Assembly: GCA_022508375.1 (NCBI GenBank)
Contig: JAFLVJ010000001.1
Location: 254,857-318,856, forward strand
DNA length: 64,000 nucleotides
Direction: 5' to 3'
Origin: Clostridiales bacterium
GTDB lineage: Bacteria > Bacillota > Clostridia > Christensenellales > CAG-314
Shown here: positions 10,265 to 18,988 of the stretch, in pieces
How positions within the stretch are numbered: the stretch's first letter is position 1
How the letters are laid out: every line of letters begins with the position of its first letter
Notes under the pieces: model-generated
Told to the model about the DNA's origin: nothing
Databases searched by the model: none
The model's input: the letters and a program-made list of their open reading frames with translations, nothing else
Made by a program: the position numbers and the translations under genes

Positions 10265-11203
10265 TTACTTACTATTTTTAACAGCAATAAGCGTGCGACG
10301 AACTCTTTCCGTTTCGTCAACCTTTGCGTAAAAGTACTGCAAAGCAGGTTGAATGGTTAAAAAATCCTGATACTCCGCAATAAGATTGTTGCGGTAGGTT
10401 ATTTGCTCCTGTTCGGCAAGCTTAAGCGAAGTATTTGCCGAAGAACACAACGCATAAAACTTGCGGTACTGTTCGGGCAAATCCATTGCCGACGATTCGT
10501 TATCCCACACGTTAAGTAGCGTTGCGCGTTTTAAACTTGCACCGTCAACTATCCACTTTTCGTATTCCTCTTTGCTATAGCCCGCCTTCTTCAAACGGTA
10601 TATAAGCATGAGGTTGGACGTGTTGGTAAACCAATCGTACAGCTTGTAAACGACGCGGCTGCTACTGCGTTTAGCGTACTTGCGCATTTCGTCAAAGCAT
10701 GCTTGATCGAGCAGTTTGTCCACCACCTGCGGACTGCGATTGCCGTTAGCGTATTCGGCGTCAATTTGATCGCAAGCGCGAGCCATAAACTTACCGTAAT
10801 CGACGTAGCTATCGTTCAAAAACGCTTGTTGCATTGCATGCTTGTCGTAACTGGCATTGTCAAAGCAGTACGCCGTGAAATCCTCACGCATGTACTTGCC
10901 CTTCATGAGCAGTTTCGCGTTGATGTAATCGTACTTGCACAGCATATACTTTACCGCGTTTTTGTCATAGCAAAGCTCTTTAAGCTCAGATATTGCGTTG
11001 TCCAGCTCATTTTTGAGCAGTTGTTCGTACTCGTTGGGGTTGGAGAGCGTTACTCCGTTACCGTAACCGCTTTCCTGCAACACTCTCACCGCTTCGATAA
11101 GCGATTTGCTGTCGGATAACCGTTGATACTTATCCGCGCCGAGTAGCTTGGTGGATAGCACGGCAATACGACCGTTTGCATATAGTTGATCGCTATTCAT
11201 CAT
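10265..11203 (-). CDS. ntpC: V-type ATPase subunit C (AC39/d type)
   Basis: 312 residues, mainly helical. It has the usual N-terminal NGRIAVLSTKLL and the YDYINAKLLMKGKY motif typical of the funnel-shaped C/d subunit that joins the central stalk to the membrane ring. It overlaps the end of subunit E by 11 bases, suggesting coupled translation. Confidence 0.9.
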   Translation of the reverse strand: MMNSDQLYANGRIAVLSTKLLGADKYQRLSDSKSLIEAVRVLQESGYGNGVTLSNPNEYEQLLKNELDNAISELKELCYDKNAVKYMLCKYDYINAKLLMKGKYMREDFTAYCFDNASYDKHAMQQAFLNDSYVDYGKFMARACDQIDAEYANGNRSPQVVDKLLDQACFDEMRKYAKRSSSRVVYKLYDWFTNTSNLMLIYRLKKAGYSKEEYEKWIVDGASLKRATLLNVWDNESSAMDLPEQYRKFYALCSSANTSLKLAEQEQITYRNNLIAEYQDFLTIQPALQYFYAKVDETERVRRTLIAVKNSK

Positions 11204-11774
11204 GTGCTCCTAACAGTAACTCGACAACCTTGTTTTCCGTCTGCTCGCGAAGATATTTTACTACGCTTTTTAACGTCAAATCCTTTTCGTAGCCGTTGCC
11301 TTCCAGTACGATACCGCCGTCCGCCTTGATGTACTTTTTGCCCAAAGTAAGATTCTTTTCAAATCCGTTTAGCCACACTTGCGTAACAAATTTGGCGTCC
11401 GCTTGCGTAACGTAAACCGTCTCGCCTGCTTCGGCATACTTTTCGAGCAACGAACCGATGAGTCCCTGCCTTTCTTCGTCGGACATGTGAACCAACTTGT
11501 CATATACAAGTTCGTAACAACGCGAAATCAACTGTTGCTTACGCTCCAGCGTATATTTCTTGGCGTCCAGTTCGGCAGTAGCCTTGCGGTTTCTTTGACG
11601 TTCGGCAGCAACAGTCTGTAAACGCTGTTCAAGCGCTTGTCTGTCGCCTGCAATTGCTTGCTCCGCCTTGTCAATGATTGTCTGCGCGCTGCTTTCGGCT
11701 GCGGACAAAATTTCGGCTGCCTTAGCGTCAGCATCGGAAAGAATTTTGTTAATGATATTTTCTTTGCCGTTCAT
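11193..11774 (-). CDS. ntpE: V-type ATPase subunit E (peripheral stalk)
   Basis: 193 residues. The N-terminal ~100 residues form a long Ala/Glu/Lys-rich helix (IINKILSDADAKAAEIL) and the C-terminal part a small alpha/beta head. This is the peripheral stalk subunit that pairs with the G/H-type helix protein encoded at the start of the operon. It is separated from subunit K by an unusual 163-base spacer. Confidence 0.9.
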   Translation of the reverse strand: MNGKENIINKILSDADAKAAEILSAAESSAQTIIDKAEQAIAGDRQALEQRLQTVAAERQRNRKATAELDAKKYTLERKQQLISRCYELVYDKLVHMSDEERQGLIGSLLEKYAEAGETVYVTQADAKFVTQVWLNGFEKNLTLGKKYIKADGGIVLEGNGYEKDLTLKSVVKYLREQTENKVVELLLGAHDE

Positions 11775-11826
11775 TGTAACCTCATAGTTATACTTGTTTA
11801 CACCGTCATGTGCTATTTGACAGTCA

Positions 11827-11858
11827 CTCAGTCACCTAACGGTGCCAGCTCCCCTTAC
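11827..11858. repeat. degenerate dispersed-repeat fragment in the V-ATPase operon
   Basis: The 163-base spacer between subunits E and K contains CAGTCACC-taac-GGTGCCAGCTCCCCTTA, a small hairpin followed by a CTCCCCTT block. From memory it resembles the end of dispersed repeats seen in many gut Clostridia genomes, and it shares the CTCCCCTT block with three terminators in this window. No ORF or RBS is visible in the spacer. It is probably a decayed insertion in the operon; the call rests on pattern memory only. Confidence 0.35.
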
Positions 11859-11937
11859 CACGCAATTTTCAAGCAAATACGCTGGGGGTCGGACTACGTC
11901 CTCGCCGCAGAGGAGCCTATAGTTGACTCTTGTATAA

Positions 11938-12531
11938 TTACGCTCCAATAAGCGTGAGAACTGCTTTTGTTGCTTCTTCCACTGCGGGTTTAACCGTGAT
12001 GTTGGCAACGTCAGCTATAGGCATGTTGTTAAACATCATGATGGATACAACCAAGCCAAGCAATGCGTAGAACTCGATCATTGCAGGGAAGATGATGGAC
12101 TTGGACGCAATTTCGCCCTTCTTGCCAACAGCTATGATCGTGCTGGCAGCTGTACGTCCTTGCAAAAATGCGGAAACAGCGCCACCAATCATCATGGGAA
12201 GGCAAGCCCAAAAAACGTTCCAACCTTGCGCGTTGATTTGCGCAGCTCCGATTGCCGCGTTAGCACCTGTAACTTGTTCGAGAATACCTGCGGCTTGAAG
12301 ATTGGCAACCGTGGGCAAATAACTTGCACCGAGGATTGCAATAAGGAAACCGTAAATACCCTGAGTTGCGGGCAACAGCGAAAGCACGATAACCTTGCTG
12401 AACTTGCTGGGATCCTCAGCAAGTACACCTGCCGAAGCCTTACCTGTAGCCTTGAGTCCCAGTCCCGAACCGATACCGCACAGCAGTACGGTCAAAACAA
12501 GACCGATGATACCTATTGTTAAACCTGTCAT
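11938..12531 (-). CDS. ntpK: V-type ATPase subunit K (proteolipid rotor ring), Na+-type
   Basis: 197 residues, four membrane segments as two hairpins, longer than the ~155 residues of Enterococcus NtpK. All Na+ ligands of that protein have counterparts: Leu53, Thr56, Gln57 and Tyr60 in the LPATQGIYGF segment, Gln124 in FLQG, and the essential Glu153 in PAMIEFYALLG. This predicts Na+ rather than H+ coupling. A ~35-residue insertion (about 69-103) lies between the hairpins, and a C-terminal tail of ~30 residues follows the last segment. A GGAG RBS precedes the ATG. Confidence 0.93.
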   Translation of the reverse strand: MTGLTIGIIGLVLTVLLCGIGSGLGLKATGKASAGVLAEDPSKFSKVIVLSLLPATQGIYGFLIAILGASYLPTVANLQAAGILEQVTGANAAIGAAQINAQGWNVFWACLPMMIGGAVSAFLQGRTAASTIIAVGKKGEIASKSIIFPAMIEFYALLGLVVSIMMFNNMPIADVANITVKPAVEEATKAVLTLIGA

Positions 12532-12625
12532 ATTATTTTCCTCCGTTAGGTTTAATTTTAAATTTGTTTTTATATTGTCAAGAATTTCATTCTTGTTATT
12601 TCCGTAAAATTTGCTCCATTGAGCA

Positions 12626-14656
12626 TTACTTTACTAATGAATACCTAGTGTCGCTGCCAAATGGCACGAAAAGCTGTCCGTCGCCGGTGTAGAACTTGCC
12701 GAAGAACTCGACGTATTGCAATCTGCCGTTGTGAATATAGACGCTGAGTAGTCCCATCACAAGATTGAACAAATGCGCAAATATCAATACGATAGCTGCA
12801 AACAGATAGCCTATTCCACCGCCGCTCATTATCATTGACGACAGCGTGTTTATAACCTGTCCCATGATTGCCGAGCTCAACATAAGTCCGAATACGCGGA
12901 TATAGCTCATAATATCCGAGAAGTAGTTGATGATGCCGTACGCACTACCGAAACTTTTCATCAGTTTACCAAGTATGCCCTTGGAACCGAGTCCGGCAAA
13001 TATCAACGCTACCGCAAGGGCACCAAGACAAACGTACAAGCCCACTTTGGAAACAATGGACGGCAATCTTAACACTTCGTACGGTTCGTACGCCGCCATA
13101 TCCAGCGCCGCGTTGAAGATGGCAATTACAAAACCTACGAAGACGATAATCCACGGGAAATCCGCAAGCCACGCGGCAAGATGCTGTTTGTGCTTAATCT
13201 TTACAGCCATGTTACAGCCGATACCTGCCATGATGTGCACGACACCGAACAACAGGCTTATTATCATCATAACCATTGGATATTCGCCCGGATCGGGAAT
13301 AAGCGCGTGATCACCGTACAACGGAATTATTGCCGCATCCCCGTACATCGGACAGGAGAAGAAACTTCCAAACATGAACCCGACGACGATGGCGGATATT
13401 CCGCAAATGCCAAACAGTTGCAGCATTGTTTTAAGCCCTGTGGATTGCTTGATGACAACCGCAGCAAATAAACCTATAAGCAAAAGCAACAAACCGTATC
13501 CGACGTCGGCAACCATCAGTCCGAAAATGATGAAGTAAAATACGGACATCACAGGGTTGGGGTCCACTTCGTGGTAGTCGGGCACGGAATAGGAATTGGT
13601 AACAAATTCGAATTGCTTGGTAATCTTGTTGTTGCGCGTAAGCGTCGGCGCAAATTCATCCTCCGCTATTTCGTCGAACATCAGTACGATGTTGTTCGTA
13701 ACGCGACGGATTGCCTCATTTACCTTTTCTTCCGATTCGGCGGGGTAAAAACCTTCCAACACGAAGGTGCTTGCAGTATTTTGCAAGTCACCGTCGGCAG
13801 CAAGCTTCTTTTCGCATAGCTCAAGATAATCTACATATACCTTCCATGTGGCAACGTGATCGACAAAATGTGCAATCTCGCAAGTAATGCTGTCAATTTC
13901 GTCATCTATGCCGTTGAGTTGACGCTCTATACCTTCCATCATAACCACTGGCAAAACGTCCGTAACAAGGTTACACTTGACAAGTCCGTATGCCGCCGCT
14001 TTTTCGAAGATTTCCGCCTGAGTACGATGCGCCACAACAACAACCAACGCCGTTGACTTGGTGTCATCGACAATTTCCAACTCAACCGAGTCGTATTCGC
14101 TCACAAGCTTGGTTAAATTAGCCAGTTCACTATTGGGAAGTTGACACAACTGCACAATTACGCTTGCCGTGTCTTTATACCAACTCGTCGGGTGCGGTAA
14201 ACGCTCGTAACTGCTCAATTTGTCGTATTCGGCACGCTTGGACGCCTTTAACACATTGAGTTCGGCTATTTTATCCTTTAACTTGTACAGTTTGGACAGC
14301 GTTTGTTCGATTTCGGGAACGTATTGCCCGAAGTTGAGGAAGTAATCGAAGTCAATTTCCCTCTTGGGACGGGCAAAACTTGCCTTTTCGATTACTACCT
14401 TCGAACCCTTGTCGCGCTTGTGTGCAAGGTTGAAGTTTTGCGCAACTTCGTCAACGTAATGGATAGCATCCTCTACGCGAGCAATCTTGCCCAACACTTC
14501 TTCGCGCTCCACCGAAACGTCAACACTCGCGCAGCTTTCAATATCCGCGCTACGCTTGAGTTGAACGGAACCCGTACGAACAATGGCGTCGTATATATTG
14601 TCCTTGTCGGCAGCTATAGCCAACAAGGTTAGCCTTTTCATCTTTACAATTGCCAT
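12626..14656 (-). CDS. ntpI: V-type ATPase subunit I (a-type stator)
   Basis: 676 residues. The N-terminal ~340 residues are soluble, alpha/beta and coiled coil; the C-terminal half has about seven or eight membrane segments (from YFIIFGLMVADVGYG onward), including the ESR-like region with the conserved Arg facing the rotor (SYIRVFGLMLSS). This subunit provides the ion half-channels against the K ring. It starts one base into the stop codon of the upstream G/H gene. Confidence 0.95.
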   Translation of the reverse strand: MAIVKMKRLTLLAIAADKDNIYDAIVRTGSVQLKRSADIESCASVDVSVEREEVLGKIARVEDAIHYVDEVAQNFNLAHKRDKGSKVVIEKASFARPKREIDFDYFLNFGQYVPEIEQTLSKLYKLKDKIAELNVLKASKRAEYDKLSSYERLPHPTSWYKDTASVIVQLCQLPNSELANLTKLVSEYDSVELEIVDDTKSTALVVVVAHRTQAEIFEKAAAYGLVKCNLVTDVLPVVMMEGIERQLNGIDDEIDSITCEIAHFVDHVATWKVYVDYLELCEKKLAADGDLQNTASTFVLEGFYPAESEEKVNEAIRRVTNNIVLMFDEIAEDEFAPTLTRNNKITKQFEFVTNSYSVPDYHEVDPNPVMSVFYFIIFGLMVADVGYGLLLLLIGLFAAVVIKQSTGLKTMLQLFGICGISAIVVGFMFGSFFSCPMYGDAAIIPLYGDHALIPDPGEYPMVMMIISLLFGVVHIMAGIGCNMAVKIKHKQHLAAWLADFPWIIVFVGFVIAIFNAALDMAAYEPYEVLRLPSIVSKVGLYVCLGALAVALIFAGLGSKGILGKLMKSFGSAYGIINYFSDIMSYIRVFGLMLSSAIMGQVINTLSSMIMSGGGIGYLFAAIVLIFAHLFNLVMGLLSVYIHNGRLQYVEFFGKFYTGDGQLFVPFGSDTRYSLVK

Positions 14657-14961
14657 TACAACGACTCCAAAATCACCTTTACGGTTTTTTCAACGCGTTT
14701 TTCCAGTACGCTCAACTCACTATCCGTTTTTGCCTTAAGTTCGTCGAGCAACTTGTCGGCTTCTTTTTCCGCTTGGGCGTCCGCTTGAGACAAACGCTGC
14801 GCCTGATACTCTTTGTTGCTTTGAGTAGCATTTCTTTTCATACTTTCCGCTTGCATTTCCGCTTGCGCAATGATTTCGCCCGCCTTTACCTCGGCGTCCG
14901 CTACACGGCGCTTAGCAACGTCTTCCGCTTCCAGTATTGAATTTACAACTTCTTCAATCAT
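14656..14961 (-). CDS. ntpF: V-type ATPase G/H-type peripheral stalk subunit
   Basis: 101 residues forming a single long amphipathic helix rich in Ala, Glu, Gln and Lys. It fits the helix that winds around subunit E in the peripheral stalk. Its position as first ATPase gene directly before subunit I matches ntpF in the Enterococcus ntpFIKECGABHDJ cluster. Sequence alone is low-complexity, so the assignment rests mainly on gene order. Confidence 0.8.
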   Translation of the reverse strand: MIEEVVNSILEAEDVAKRRVADAEVKAGEIIAQAEMQAESMKRNATQSNKEYQAQRLSQADAQAEKEADKLLDELKAKTDSELSVLEKRVEKTVKVILESL

Positions 14962-14970
14962 ATCTTCACC

Positions 14971-15402
14971 CTAATCTTTATCTATCTTGTCAACCCTAGT
15001 TGCGTGTACGCCTCCCTCAAACGGAGTGTTCAAAAAGTTATCTACAATTTGCTTAGCCGTATCGATATCAACGTACTTTTGTCCCAATGCAATGATGTTG
15101 GCGTTGTTGTGAGCGCGCGTCATCTTTGCCATGTCGGGGTTAACGCACAACGCGCACCTTACACCCTTGACCTTATTTGCAACCATGGATACTCCAATAC
15201 CCGTCGTGCAAACGAGAATTGCGCGTTCACATTCACCGTTAGCTACTGCCAACGCCGCAGGGCGTGCGAAGTCGGGATAGTCGCACCTTTCCTTGCTGTA
15301 TGTTCCGTAGTCCACTGCGGTATGTCCCAATTCTTTAAGATAATCCGCTATTTGTTTTTTCAGTTCGAGACCGCCGTGGTCGCTAGCTAAAGATATTCGC
15401 AT
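14971..15402 (-). CDS. rpiB: ribose-5-phosphate isomerase B
   Basis: 143 residues, the usual RpiB size. The start MRISLASDHGGLELK and the CTTGIGVSMVANKVKGVRCALC segment carry the catalytic cysteine and phosphate-binding residues. It interconverts ribose-5-phosphate and ribulose-5-phosphate in the pentose phosphate pathway. It lies between tsaC and the V-ATPase genes with short gaps (14 and 9 bases), so it is probably on the same transcript. Confidence 0.94.
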   Translation of the reverse strand: MRISLASDHGGLELKKQIADYLKELGHTAVDYGTYSKERCDYPDFARPAALAVANGECERAILVCTTGIGVSMVANKVKGVRCALCVNPDMAKMTRAHNNANIIALGQKYVDIDTAKQIVDNFLNTPFEGGVHATRVDKIDKD

Positions 15403-15416
15403 AATCGTCCTCGATT

Positions 15417-16409
15417 CTATATGATATTGCCGCCCGCTGCTCTTACAAGACGGTTAAGTATGCTTTGCCCAAAAGCAGTACGCGACGTAAAGCTTGCAAC
15501 GATGTAGTCGTACTTTTCCTCCAAAACGCGCAAGTTTTCAAATAGACTTTGCGCAACCTGTTCGTCGTTATGTCCAATTGGGTAAACGTTGCGCGCACCA
15601 TACTTGTGCGGTTGTTCAACAAGCAATACGGGATTGAACCCCCGTTTCACCAAGTCGTCGTAAAAGGCAACAAGTTTAGAAACCTCACCGCTCGTATCCA
15701 ACGCCATGGGCACCTTAGGCGCGTAATGCTTGTACCGCACACCCGGCGAATTTACTTTCGACTTGGGATTTATTACCACTTCAACGCGTTTACCCACCAC
15801 TTGCTCAATCTGCTCGCTTGTGACTACTCCGGGACGAAGTATCCGAGGTTTACTGCCTGTCAGATCCAAAACGGTGGATTCGATACCAACGTCGCAGTCC
15901 TCTCCGCAAAGAATGGCGGCAATGCGTCCATCCATATCCTGCTTGACCCGTTGCCAGCTCGTTGGACTGGGGCGTCCGCTAAGATTGGCGCTTGGCGCCG
16001 TTACGGGAACGCATGCGTAACGAAGAAATTCCCTTGCTTGCATTGACCTTGGCATGCGTATCGCCACCGTGTCCAGCCCTGCCGTTATCGCATCGGAAAT
16101 TGTACTCCGTTTGGGCAACACAATTGTAAGGCTTGCGGGCATAAGACAGTCAATTATCTTTTTCGCGTCGTTATTTACCTCACGCGCCACGTCATATATC
16201 TGACCTTTGTCCCAAACGTGAACGATAAGCGGATTGTCACTTGGTCTGCCTTTTGCAACGTAGGTGCTTTTTACCGCGTGTTCGTCCAAAGCGTTCGCGC
16301 CCAACCCGTACACCGTTTCGGTAGGAAATGCCACCAGTTCGCCTTGACGAATCAATTCACCCGCAAGTTGCAAGTCGGCATTGTTAAATTGTAAATACTT
16401 TGTATCCAT
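15417..16409 (-). CDS. tsaC: L-threonylcarbamoyladenylate synthase (Sua5/YwlC type)
   Basis: 330 residues. The N-terminal YrdC domain has AFPTETVYGLGANA and KGRPSDNPL, followed by VTAPSANLSGRPSPT. The C-terminal Sua5 domain (after about residue 215, from SPGVRYKHYAPK) makes it the longer Sua5 form. It makes threonylcarbamoyl-AMP for t6A37 tRNA modification. It is the first gene of the tsaC-rpiB-V-ATPase run. The upstream RBS is weak. Confidence 0.94.
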   Translation of the reverse strand: MDTKYLQFNNADLQLAGELIRQGELVAFPTETVYGLGANALDEHAVKSTYVAKGRPSDNPLIVHVWDKGQIYDVAREVNNDAKKIIDCLMPASLTIVLPKRSTISDAITAGLDTVAIRMPRSMQAREFLRYACVPVTAPSANLSGRPSPTSWQRVKQDMDGRIAAILCGEDCDVGIESTVLDLTGSKPRILRPGVVTSEQIEQVVGKRVEVVINPKSKVNSPGVRYKHYAPKVPMALDTSGEVSKLVAFYDDLVKRGFNPVLLVEQPHKYGARNVYPIGHNDEQVAQSLFENLRVLEEKYDYIVASFTSRTAFGQSILNRLVRAAGGNII

Positions 16410-16456
16410 GAAATAATTTCGACCTTTACAAAACCGCCTATTTTACATTATAAATT

Positions 16457-16485
16457 ATTTTATCATAAATAAAGAAATTTGTAAA
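16457..16485 (-). promoter_or_regulatory. probable sigma-A promoter of tsaC-rpiB-V-ATPase
   Basis: On the minus strand TTTACA (16485-16480), 17 bases, then TAAAAT (16462-16457), about 48 bases upstream of the tsaC ATG. A second TATAAT lies at 16452-16447 without a good -35. The rest of the AT-rich gap from 16486 to 16637 shows nothing else. Confidence 0.5.
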
Positions 16486-16637
16486 CCTAGTGCAACTTAA
16501 TATAATTTATTTATTTTATAGTAACTTTACATTTCGATGAAAACACCAAGCACATAATATACGTTAACAAAGTGCAATCGGAATATAAACTTGCAAGTAC
16601 TACTGACAAATGGAAATCACACCGTACAAAAAGCAAA

Positions 16638-16668
16638 AAGCGACACAGCTTAATGCCGTGTCGCTTTG
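16638..16668 (-). terminator. intrinsic terminator after the beta-helix lipoprotein gene
   Basis: Ten-base arms (AAAGCGACAC at 16638-16647, GTGTCGCTTT at 16659-16668) around an 11-base loop, followed on the minus strand by a T-rich tail. It sits 24 bases after the stop codon of the lipoprotein gene. Confidence 0.8.
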
Positions 16669-16691
16669 TAAATCAACTATTATATTGTTGT

Positions 16692-18569
16692 TTAACGGCC
16701 GGGTCTGCTTCCGGGACCTCCGGGACCGCCCGGACCACCGGGGAAGGTGCTACCCGAAGAACCCACAGTCGTTATAATTGACGATACCGTAAAGCTTGTC
16801 ATTTGCGTTTGACCGCCGTAAATGTAGTACGTTGCGCCTTTTGTAATTTCGGGAGTACTGATGATGACCGATTGGCAATTTTTCAATACCTGTACGGATA
16901 CAAGAGTGTTACCGCTCTTATCCCTAAGCGACACTGTTGAGCCTGCCGTTATTGTGGATTGATGCGCGTATGACACTACGTACTGCGTGGAGTTGGAAGA
17001 AGGTGTTTCTACCATACCAAGCGTTGAAGTGACAAATACCGTACCGCCTGTGATAACGATACCTTTGTCGGCATCCAGTCCTGCATCACGACCCGTTGTG
17101 GGACCGTGTACTGTTACCATTCCGCCACTGATGAGAATACTGCCGTTGGAGTCTATTCCGTCACCGCTGGCATCAACTGTAACTTCGCCACCGCTGATAA
17201 TTATATGCGGAGTAACCGTCCTGTCGTCACTTGCCGCGTTAATACCGTCGTCAAGCGACATAAGGTCGATTGTGCCGTTGCTAATTTCGACATAAGTACC
17301 CTCAATACCCTCGTAGCAAGTCGTTATGGAAATATTTCCACCGGATATTTTGGTAAGTTCATCGCTTGTTATGCCGTCGTCGTACGTTGCTATTGTGTAA
17401 ATACCGCCTTCAATCAAGACGTTTCCGCCATTTGCATGAATTGCGTCGTCAGTGCTGTTGATATTGAACGTACCGCCCAGTATTACAATAAGGTAATCAC
17501 CGTCCGAAACAGCATGCGTTACGCCCGCGTCGTCCTCGTACTCAATCACGCCAACCTTGATACCCTTGCAGCCTTGTGCAAGCGCGTATTTCGTTGCGCT
17601 TGTTCTTTCATCACTGGCTATACGTTTGTAATCGGAGCCGTTTTGGATAAATATGAAATCGTCAGCTACTAAGCCGTATTGTTGTCTGTTAGCTGTAGTG
17701 TCGGCAACAAATTGTCCATTTGTTGTAATGTTGTAGCTACCGCCGTTGATATATACTACCGTGTCCGCCTGTATGCCGTCGCCATCTGTGTTGCAGGTAT
17801 ATTTAACTTCGGACAGCGACACGTAACCCTCGTCCGTAGTAAATTCCGTAGCCTCCTCACATTCGACATTTATACCGTCTTTGCCTGCTTTAAGCACGTT
17901 AATGGTACAGTTTGACGCTATAACTGCTGCACCTGTGATAGCATGATTGATCGCATTAAGGTTGAGTGTAGCATCTACTATCCTAACTTGACCTTTCGAC
18001 TTCAATGCGCTTTTACTTTGAGAAGTTACGTTTAGCGTGCCCTTGCCGTTGATTGCAAGCGTGCCTTTGGCGTGGATAGCGTTTACCGTACCGTCCTCAT
18101 CCTCGCCGGCATTGCTCACAGAGTTTACCGTTCCTTCATTAAGTGTAATAGTAAGCCACGTTTCCTTACCTGATTCAACCGCGATGGCATTTTGCGTTGC
18201 AATTGTCACACCGTTGAAAATCAAGCGCACGTCGCCAAGTTCCTTTTTGACAGATATACCGCCGTATTCTCCCTCAAACAGATAGGTTCCTGTTTTTTTG
18301 ATACTTACAATGTCACTCGTTGGTTTAACCGGCGTAGCGCCGTCACCTGACGTATTATCTTTCAAATCACCAAGATCGGATTTATCCTCAATCTCACCTT
18401 TTACAGTGTCGCTTGCCGAGCTGTCCGCCTCACTGGCTACTTCGCCTTTTCCACCGCCGCCCAATTTGTCGCCGGGATTGACAAACGGATTGTCGTTACA
18501 TGCCGAGAGCACCAAGGCAAAAGAAATAACACAGGCAACAAACACTATTAACCATTTTCTTGTTTTCAT
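16692..18569 (-). CDS. Cthe_2159-like beta-helix lipoprotein (DUF4353)
   Basis: 625 residues. A lipoprotein signal ends in a lipobox (VLSACN, Cys at about residue 24), followed by an acidic linker. The body is a series of repeats with recurring VNG/ING/ISGG and D-D-A-I-H turns, typical of a right-handed parallel beta-helix and of the carbohydrate-binding Cthe_2159/DUF4353 family. In Clostridium thermocellum that protein binds acidic polysaccharides. The C-terminus is a Pro-Gly tract. It is probably a surface protein contacting plant or host glycans. It stands alone with its own terminator. Confidence 0.82.
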   Translation of the reverse strand: MKTRKWLIVFVACVISFALVLSACNDNPFVNPGDKLGGGGKGEVASEADSSASDTVKGEIEDKSDLGDLKDNTSGDGATPVKPTSDIVSIKKTGTYLFEGEYGGISVKKELGDVRLIFNGVTIATQNAIAVESGKETWLTITLNEGTVNSVSNAGEDEDGTVNAIHAKGTLAINGKGTLNVTSQSKSALKSKGQVRIVDATLNLNAINHAITGAAVIASNCTINVLKAGKDGINVECEEATEFTTDEGYVSLSEVKYTCNTDGDGIQADTVVYINGGSYNITTNGQFVADTTANRQQYGLVADDFIFIQNGSDYKRIASDERTSATKYALAQGCKGIKVGVIEYEDDAGVTHAVSDGDYLIVILGGTFNINSTDDAIHANGGNVLIEGGIYTIATYDDGITSDELTKISGGNISITTCYEGIEGTYVEISNGTIDLMSLDDGINAASDDRTVTPHIIISGGEVTVDASGDGIDSNGSILISGGMVTVHGPTTGRDAGLDADKGIVITGGTVFVTSTLGMVETPSSNSTQYVVSYAHQSTITAGSTVSLRDKSGNTLVSVQVLKNCQSVIISTPEITKGATYYIYGGQTQMTSFTVSSIITTVGSSGSTFPGGPGGPGGPGSRPGR

Positions 18570-18596
18570 CTATTTGTTTACTCCTTTTCAATATCG

Positions 18597-18621
18597 AAAG
18601 CAGGCATATTTTGCCTGCTTT
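18597..18621 (-). terminator. hairpin after the TSCPD gene, probable terminator
   Basis: Ten-base arms (AAAGCAGGCA, TGCCTGCTTT) around a 5-base loop, 16 bases after the TSCPD stop codon. The T-tract on the minus strand is short, so this may be a weak terminator or a processing hairpin. Confidence 0.5.
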
Positions 18622-18636
18622 TACGCCATAAAACAA

Positions 18637-18888
18637 TTATGCGTTTTGTGTAGCTAGATACTGTTCGAGCGCGGTTGCAAGTTGATCGGGGCAGGAAGTT
18701 CCCTTCATTCCGCACTTAATACCCTTAAGGCGTTGTATTGCCTCGTGAATATCCATGCCCTCAACGAGAGCCGACAGTCCCTGCAAGTTTCCGTTGCAAC
18801 CTCCAAGATAACTAACACCGTGCAATTTGCCATCCACTACTTCAAACTGTATTTCCCTAGAGCACGTTCCATTGGTTTTATATTTCAT
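18637..18888 (-). CDS. TSCPD domain protein, TIGR03905 family
   Basis: 83 residues covering one TSCPD domain, named after the conserved motif seen here as TSCPDQL near residue 64. Further conserved cysteines are in GTCSREIQF, GGCNGN and IKCGMKG. The same domain occurs at the C-terminus of some class II ribonucleotide reductases, but the function of the stand-alone family is unknown. Four spaced cysteines suggest metal binding, which is inference. It lies between the NadD fusion gene and the lipoprotein gene. Confidence 0.88.
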   Translation of the reverse strand: MKYKTNGTCSREIQFEVVDGKLHGVSYLGGCNGNLQGLSALVEGMDIHEAIQRLKGIKCGMKGTSCPDQLATALEQYLATQNA

Positions 18889-18988
18889 TTTGACAACTTT
18901 CTCCTTTTGAAACTATTTGTTCGCCTAAAGCCATTGATTTCAATTGACCCGTTCGCTTTCCACCCTGGGCGGAATATGCGAGTCTATG

